Below are positions 8,324 to 12,047 of a stretch of DNA of 12,047 nt, in pieces. Made by a program: the position numbers and the translations under genes. Source of the stretch: Bacteroidota bacterium (lineage in GTDB: Bacteria > Bacteroidota > Rhodothermia > Balneolales > Balneolaceae); contig JAGXIS010000134.1 of assembly GCA_024635465.1 (NCBI GenBank), positions 1 to 12,047 of the forward strand. Reading direction: 5' to 3'. The first letter of the stretch is position 1, and every line of letters starts with the position of its first letter. The notes under the pieces were generated by a model. That model made no database searches. It saw only the letters and a list, made by a program, of their open reading frames with translations, and had not been told where the DNA came from.

Positions 8324-9451
8324 TCAAACATCCCTATAACCCGCTTGTAGCAGGGGAACAATATCTTGATCAATGATTGTGAACAGTTGTCGTCGGTAAT
8401 TTCTGGTTGGTTCTCCGGTTCCGGATCGGGTTGTTACAGTGAGCACGGCGTCCAGTTCGGGCATGATCATGATGTACTGGCCACCGTTGCCGAACGCGTA
8501 GATCATGTGAACATTTCCTGACATTCGCCGAAACCATAAATAACCATAATTTTCTACTCCGGGAATTCTTCCGGTTACCGGTTCTATAGATTTGATGACC
8601 CACTCTTTAGGAACGAGTTGCTCTCCGTTATAAACACCTACATTCATCATCAGTTGACCCATTTTCACCATGTCTCTGGGTCGCATCGCCATATTGTTGC
8701 CACCCAAAAAGTATCCCTGAGGGTCTCGATCCCAACCGGTTATCTCAATATCCATTGGGCCGAAGAGATACCTGATCGCAAATTGAAGAGTATTCATTTC
8801 GGTTGCACGTGCCAGGATTACGGCCAGTAGATGTGTATTGCCTGTGCTGTAAATCCTGTCTTCGCCCGGCACTCCACGAAGCGGTTGGTTGAGCTTATAA
8901 TGAATCCAGTTGTTACTGGTGACCCATCGGCCATAGTTTGATCTACTGGTTGATGCCAATCCGCTTCTCATCGTTAACAGATCTTCGATTGTGATTGAAG
9001 CTTTTATAGGATCGGGATTTGAGTCAAAATAGTCGGGGAAAAACTCACCGATGGGTTGATCAACTCCTTCCAGATATCCTTTATCAATCGCGATACCGAT
9101 TAAAATGGAAAGCAGGCTTTTGGATGCAGATTTGATATTGTTACCTCGGTTGGCATTCATACTTCCATAATACTTTTCTACAACCATGTCCCCGTGCTGA
9201 CTCACTAATAAACTATTGATTGGACCTATATCAGCTAAAGGTGTTGTAATTCCATCCATTCGACTTTCCAATTCAGTTCTACTGATTGCAGTATAATTTT
9301 CAGTCACTGATTCTGAAGTCTCTAATGTATATTCGTCTAAATTGGAACTCAATAATCCACCGGATATAAAGAGAAAAGAAATTGCTAAAAACAGAGCTAT
9401 CACAAAAATGATGAGGTATGGTGTTTTGTATGGATGATAGTTGAAATTCAA
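8324..9451 (-). CDS. Membrane-anchored serine hydrolase, beta-lactamase/S12 (COG1680) family
   Basis: The protein belongs to the class C beta-lactamase-like serine hydrolases, which include carboxypeptidases, esterases and amide hydrolases; the substrate is not predictable. A membrane helix at about residues 11-34 probably anchors it with the catalytic domain outside the cytoplasm. Motif 1 SxxK is S108-A-S-K111 (nucleophile S108, base helper K111). Motif 2 reads YSTGNTHLLA with Y201, like the YSxxN variant of NylB-type hydrolases instead of YxN. Motif 3 reads GNGGQ (321-325) in place of KTG/HxG. The 375-residue length is normal. The only workable start upstream of the membrane helix is TTG (bases 9451-9449), because an in-frame stop lies five codons upstream and the first internal Met is residue 66. 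Convergent with the R2lox gene. Confidence 0.88.
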   Translation of the reverse strand: MNFNYHPYKTPYLIIFVIALFLAISFLFISGGLLSSNLDEYTLETSESVTENYTAISRTELESRMDGITTPLADIGPINSLLVSQHGDMVVEKYYGSMNANRGNNIKSASKSLLSILIGIAIDKGYLEGVDQPIGEFFPDYFDSNPDPIKASITIEDLLTMRSGLASTSRSNYGRWVTSNNWIHYKLNQPLRGVPGEDRIYSTGNTHLLAVILARATEMNTLQFAIRYLFGPMDIEITGWDRDPQGYFLGGNNMAMRPRDMVKMGQLMMNVGVYNGEQLVPKEWVIKSIEPVTGRIPGVENYGYLWFRRMSGNVHMIYAFGNGGQYIMIMPELDAVLTVTTRSGTGEPTRNYRRQLFTIIDQDIVPLLQAGYRDV

Positions 9452-9778
9452 ATTAGCGGATGTTTAATGTCTGGATGGTTTTGAAGTTAATGCTGTTACG
9501 ATTGTCTAAATGCATAACAGATCAATTAGTTGAAAATTATACTAACTATGTGATATTAATTGTTAAAGTAGTTAAATAAATCTGAATATAATTTTAGCCA
9601 ATTTGCTCTCTTGTACAAATGTAGAACAACTGAATGCTTTATGAAGTTCACTTTATGAGTAAGGGTGGCAGGAATATAGAGTAATGACTGTCAGACCTTG
9701 AATTAAGAAGTATATTTTTGTTTGCAGATTTTTATCTTAAAATGATTTCAGTAACAAATCTTAACTCAATTAAATACA
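9452..9778. other. AT-rich spacer with no recognisable gene
   Basis: This 327-bp gap lies between the serine hydrolase start and the YqaE-type peptide, which are divergent, so it should hold both promoters. TATTTTTG at 9713-9720 resembles the Bacteroidota -7 element TAnnTTTG for the plus strand, but no well-spaced -33 element was found. Only very short open frames occur and none resembles a known protein. Confidence 0.6.
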
Positions 9779-9940
9779 ATGAGCATTCTTCGTATCATTT
9801 TTGCCGTTATCCTACCCCCGTTAGGTGTATTTCTAACTGTTGGTATTAAGCCTCATTTCTGGCTCAATATTTTGCTTACCATTCTAGGGTTTATTCCGGG
9901 GATTGTTCATGCGGTGTGGATTATTGCAAAGAATGATTAG
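9779..9940 (+). CDS. Pmp3/YqaE family small membrane protein (UPF0057)
   Basis: This 53-residue protein has two hydrophobic segments (about residues 4-21 and 28-50) joined by a short GIKPHFW turn. It matches the Pmp3/YqaE pattern: ILPPLGVFL near 11-19, then LNILLTILGFIPGIVHAVWII at the end, with the PG and H residues typical of the family. Family members are stress-induced inner-membrane proteolipids, in yeast linked to membrane potential and cation tolerance; the bacterial role is poorly known. The ATG follows an AT-rich leader without a Shine-Dalgarno sequence. It stands alone on its strand. The family call is strong because motif order and length both fit. Confidence 0.9.
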   Translation: MSILRIIFAVILPPLGVFLTVGIKPHFWLNILLTILGFIPGIVHAVWIIAKND

Positions 9941-9954
9941 GGCAATTAGTAATT

Positions 9955-9980
9955 CCCCCCTAATAAGGGGGGCAGGGGGG
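9955..9980. repeat. REP-like palindromic element with C6/G6 arms
   Basis: CCCCCC (9955-9960) and GGGGGG (9967-9972) form a hairpin with the loop TAATAA, followed by CA and a second GGGGGG (9975-9980). The layout resembles short dispersed intergenic repeats of many Bacteroidota and cyanobacteria. It sits 14 bp after the YqaE-type gene and may also slow transcription, but no T-run follows it. Only one copy is in the window, so dispersal is inferred. Confidence 0.55.
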
Positions 9981-10002
9981 TGTTAGAATTCATCTCTTAA
10001 CA

Positions 10003-10065
10003 TTTTTGCCACGAAGTTTAAACTACGCTAAAGCTTCGAAGAGCAGGCACGAAGGAGCACAAAGA
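10003..10065. repeat. Degenerate CACGAAG-type intergenic repeat
   Basis: The segment contains GCCACGAAG (10008-10016), CTTCGAAGAG (10033-10042), GGCACGAAGGAGCAC (10046-10060) and CAAAG. These are variants of a CACGAAG unit often seen in dispersed intergenic repeats of this bacterial group. A 10-bp palindrome AGTTTAAACT lies at 10015-10024. No open frame of note is present. The repeat-family assignment is from general familiarity only. Confidence 0.35.
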
Positions 10066-10125
10066 ATTTTACAACTCTCACCTATTGAGACCTATCCCGA
10101 TCACTAAGAAAGGAGTTGAGGGGCG

Positions 10126-10392
10126 TTAATCGTAAACGTCTTTTCTGTGAGCAATTCTAAGGATTAGGATCAGAACTTCTTCATCTTTGATTTGGCATAC
10201 AATGCGATAGTCACCCACCCGATATCGCCAAAGTCCTCTGAACTTTCCTTTTAATGAGCTTCCTTTCTCTCTGGGATCATTACTACCGGAGAGGTTTTCT
10301 GAGATCCACGTCAATAGTCTTTTTTGTATTTCCCGATCTAACTTTCGCAGTTCCTTCTGAGCCCGGTGATCAAATTCAACTTTCCAAGTCAT
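10126..10392 (-). CDS. RelE/ParE-superfamily toxin of a type II toxin-antitoxin pair
   Basis: This 88-residue protein is probably a RelE-like mRNA endoribonuclease that cuts mRNA in the ribosomal A site unless neutralised by its antitoxin. The family pattern is clear: QKELRKLDREIQKRL (12-26), SLKGKFRGLWRYRVGDYRIVCQI (split by the strand turn near 55) and IAHRKDVY (80-87). R63, R83 and Y87 correspond to the catalytic R61, R81 and Y87 of E. coli RelE, and K48/K50 to its basic residues. The catalytic set is therefore intact, which favours RelE activity over the gyrase-targeting ParE branch. Its ATG overlaps the antitoxin gene by 17 bp, suggesting translational coupling. The length is normal. Confidence 0.92.
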   Translation of the reverse strand: MTWKVEFDHRAQKELRKLDREIQKRLLTWISENLSGSNDPREKGSSLKGKFRGLWRYRVGDYRIVCQIKDEEVLILILRIAHRKDVYD

Positions 10393-10594
10393 CGTCTTTC
10401 ATCAATTCATCCAGAGACCAACGCTTTCCTTCGGGCTGTTCGATACGCTGTTCGGCAATATAGATATCCTCCATCTCTTCCAGTTTTTCTTCAATAGCCT
10501 CCCGGATATAATAGCTTTTAGTACGGCCGGTCAACTTGGCAAGATTATCCAGCCGTTTTTCATCTTCGGGATTTAGTCTGACAGTTACAGCCAT
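10376..10594 (-). CDS. RelB/RHH-type antitoxin
   Basis: This 72-residue protein should bind and neutralise the downstream toxin and repress their shared promoter. The N-terminus is a ribbon-helix-helix: strand AVTVRL, then PEDEKRLDNLAKLTGRTKSY and YIREAIEEKLEEME. The C-terminal part (EQRIEQPEGKRWSLDELMKD) is the likely toxin-wrapping segment and is acidic at its end. The start is taken at the ATG at 10594-10592 because the DNA-binding strand begins right after it. A longer frame to 10648 would run through the operator palindrome and add residues of no family resemblance. The gene precedes and overlaps the toxin, the usual order for this type. Confidence 0.9.
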   Translation of the reverse strand: MAVTVRLNPEDEKRLDNLAKLTGRTKSYYIREAIEEKLEEMEDIYIAEQRIEQPEGKRWSLDELMKDDDLES

Positions 10595-10621
10595 GATAAT
10601 TTCATTTAATGATTGTGGTTG

Positions 10622-10642
10622 AATACAAGTAATACTTGTATT
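10622..10642. promoter_or_regulatory. Perfect 21-bp palindrome, probable toxin-antitoxin operator
   Basis: AATACAAGTA (10622-10631) and TACTTGTATT (10633-10642) are exact reverse complements around one central A. It lies 27 bp upstream of the antitoxin ATG, where ribbon-helix-helix antitoxins usually bind to repress their own operon. On the minus strand TATTACTTG inside it loosely resembles a Bacteroidota -7 element, with TTTTG about 18 bp upstream, so binding could block the promoter. Confidence 0.75.
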
Positions 10643-10760
10643 ACACATATTACAAAAAGATTCACATATAATCTAAAGGATTAATAGCGAGTCATTGACT
10701 AACATTCCATCTGGGAATATCTTATGCTTACTTTTTAAACTGTAAAACAATCCAAAAAGC

Positions 10761-11933
10761 ATGTCACTCCAAAAATCCAGTCCATTGATGCCATTTTATA
10801 TGGCCTTACTTTTTCTTTTACCGTTAAACCTTCCTGCACAGGACCTCTACTTTCCACCGGCCGGGAGCGAATGGGAGGTGAAAACACCTTCTGAAGCGGG
10901 ATTGAATGAGGGGTTGATCAATCAGGCCGTGGAACTTGCCATGGAGAATGAAAACAGTGTGGATCGGGATCTGCGGATCGCCATCCTGCAGGGGTTTAGT
11001 CATGAACCTTATCATGAGTTGGCAGGACCGGTTCGGGAGCGGGGCGGTCCGGCAGGAATGATTCTCAAAGATGGGTATATCGTAGCTTCGTGGGGTGATG
11101 TTGATCGGGTGGATATGACGTTTAGTGTTACCAAAAGTTATCTATCAACGGTGGCCGGATTGGCATTGGATCGAGGAGTAATTCGTAGCATCGATGATCG
11201 GGTGGCTGAATATGTCTGGGAAGATCGGATGTTTGATGGAGAACACAACGGTGCGATTACCTGGGAGCATCTTTTAACTCAGTCGTCCGATTGGTACGGT
11301 ACACTTTTTGGGATGGAAGATTGGGGGGATCGTCCGCCGAATGAAGGGGGTATCGACGATTGGCGGATGCGCGATCTCAACTCGCCCGGCACTCATTTTA
11401 AGTATAATGATGTACGGGTGAATTTGCTCGCTTATGCCCTGTTGCAGGTAGTGCGAGAACCCCTTCCGCAGATACTCAAAAATGATGTGATGGATCCGAT
11501 TGGAGCATCATCCACCTGGCGATGGTTCGGATATGATCATTCCTGGACGATGATTGATGGGCAGCAGCTGCAATCTGTGAGTGGCGGCGGACATAATGGT
11601 GGTGGAATCTTCATCAACACAGTAGACCAGGCCCGATTTGGGTTGCTTTTTGCCCGTGGTGGTGAGTGGGACGGAAGTCAGATCGTCTCAAAGGATTGGG
11701 TCGAAAAAGTCCAAGTGCCATCAGAGGCCAATCCTGATTATGGCCTCATGTGGTGGACGTTGAAGGGTGATACCGATTGGGGAAATGTGCCTGATCATCT
11801 CTACTACGCAGCCGGTTTTGGTGGCAACTACATCATTGTAGATGAAGAAAATGACATTGTGATTATTACACGATGGCTAGATAATGGAGTAGTTGGGGAG
11901 TTTGTGGAATTGGTTTATCGGGCGTTAGATTAA
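10761..11933 (+). CDS. Secreted serine hydrolase, beta-lactamase/S12 (COG1680) family
   Basis: This is a second, only distantly similar member of the class C beta-lactamase-like hydrolases. A signal peptide covers about residues 1-26 (hydrophobic core FYMALLFLLPL, likely cut after LPA), so it is exported and not membrane-anchored. Motif 1 SxxK is S122-V-T-K125. Motif 2 is Y215-N-D, a YxN variant with Asp in place of the last Asn. Motif 3 is AGFGGN (351-356) instead of KTG/HxG. The WEHLLTQSSDW segment (168-178) is typical of the family. At 390 residues it appears complete. The ATG has no Shine-Dalgarno sequence. It is transcribed away from the toxin-antitoxin operon. GC content looks higher than its neighbours'. 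The substrate is unknown; an esterase or amidase is as likely as a true beta-lactamase. Confidence 0.9.
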   Translation: MSLQKSSPLMPFYMALLFLLPLNLPAQDLYFPPAGSEWEVKTPSEAGLNEGLINQAVELAMENENSVDRDLRIAILQGFSHEPYHELAGPVRERGGPAGMILKDGYIVASWGDVDRVDMTFSVTKSYLSTVAGLALDRGVIRSIDDRVAEYVWEDRMFDGEHNGAITWEHLLTQSSDWYGTLFGMEDWGDRPPNEGGIDDWRMRDLNSPGTHFKYNDVRVNLLAYALLQVVREPLPQILKNDVMDPIGASSTWRWFGYDHSWTMIDGQQLQSVSGGGHNGGGIFINTVDQARFGLLFARGGEWDGSQIVSKDWVEKVQVPSEANPDYGLMWWTLKGDTDWGNVPDHLYYAAGFGGNYIIVDEENDIVIITRWLDNGVVGEFVELVYRALD

Positions 11934-11968
11934 TCAGCAACAGGAATCATAATATCTGTTGTGCTGAT
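11933..11968 (+). other. Imperfect hairpin at the end of the secreted hydrolase gene
   Basis: ATCAGCAACAG (11933-11943) pairs with CTGTTGTGCTGAT (11956-11968) with a two-base bulge. It begins at the stop codon. No T-run follows, so it may stabilise the 3' end or be a weak terminator. Confidence 0.35.
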
Positions 11969-12018
11969 AATGATCTGATTCGATCAGTAGCAGTTGCTCA
12001 TTTTATCATTTCAAAAGC

Positions 12019-12034
12019 ATCCCTTGCAAGGGAT
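12019..12034. promoter_or_regulatory. Perfect 16-bp palindrome near the right edge
   Basis: ATCCCTTG (12019-12026) and CAAGGGAT (12027-12034) are exact reverse complements with no spacer. It lies in the spacer after the secreted hydrolase and may be an operator of a gene beyond the window. No binding protein is suggested by the sequence. Confidence 0.35.
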
Positions 12035-12047
12035 AGAGGAAGAAATA

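Noticed and set aside
9460..9579. 39-codon open frame in the AT-rich spacer
   Set aside because: Short, low-complexity hydrophobic translation with no ribosome binding site and no recognisable family.
9967..9980. G-quadruplex
   Set aside because: Only two G-runs are present, whereas four are normally needed in one strand.
10254..10463. Open frame antisense to the toxin-antitoxin genes
   Set aside because: Both overlapped genes show clear family motifs; this frame has none.
10595..10648. Longer antitoxin start adding 18 residues
   Set aside because: It would run through the 21-bp palindrome, and the ribbon-helix-helix strand begins exactly after the ATG at 10594.

Overview
The window looks like part of a Bacteroidota or Balneolota/Rhodothermota-type chromosome. 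The reasons are moderate-to-low GC, AT-rich spacers, almost no Shine-Dalgarno sequences before starts, and the style of the GyrA tail, PBP1A and MnmG proteins. The phylum is inferred from general sequence character, not from a search. Several features suggest a location near the replication origin: the end of gyrA, the mnmG-rsmG (gidA-gidB) pair, and two parS-type centromere palindromes.

Layout. Positions 1-471 hold the 3' end of gyrA, with an apparent frameshift at about 192, followed by a rho-independent terminator. Positions 634-3039 encode a bifunctional class A penicillin-binding protein. On the minus strand, mnmG (6759-4870) is followed after 9 bp by rsmG (4860-4219) and then by a WYL-domain transcription regulator (4123-3170). 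A textbook parS site sits inside rsmG and a near-perfect second one covers the mnmG/rsmG junction and the GTG start of rsmG. No parA or parB is present where they often lie in other phyla.

Divergent from mnmG is a 442-residue protein (6911-8239) that joins an N-terminal SCP2-like lipid-binding domain to an R2-like ligand-binding oxidase (R2lox). All six metal ligands and the Val/Tyr ether-crosslink pair align with the R2lox family without a gap. This fusion is the most interesting protein in the window.

The right third is more accessory in character. It holds a membrane-anchored serine hydrolase of the beta-lactamase/S12 type (minus strand, TTG start), a long AT-rich spacer, a 53-residue Pmp3/YqaE-family membrane peptide at 9779-9940, a patch of REP-like intergenic repeats, a RelB/RelE-type toxin-antitoxin pair with a perfect 21-bp palindrome upstream as likely operator, and a second, secreted serine hydrolase (10761-11933). 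No rRNA, tRNA, insertion sequence or CRISPR array was seen.
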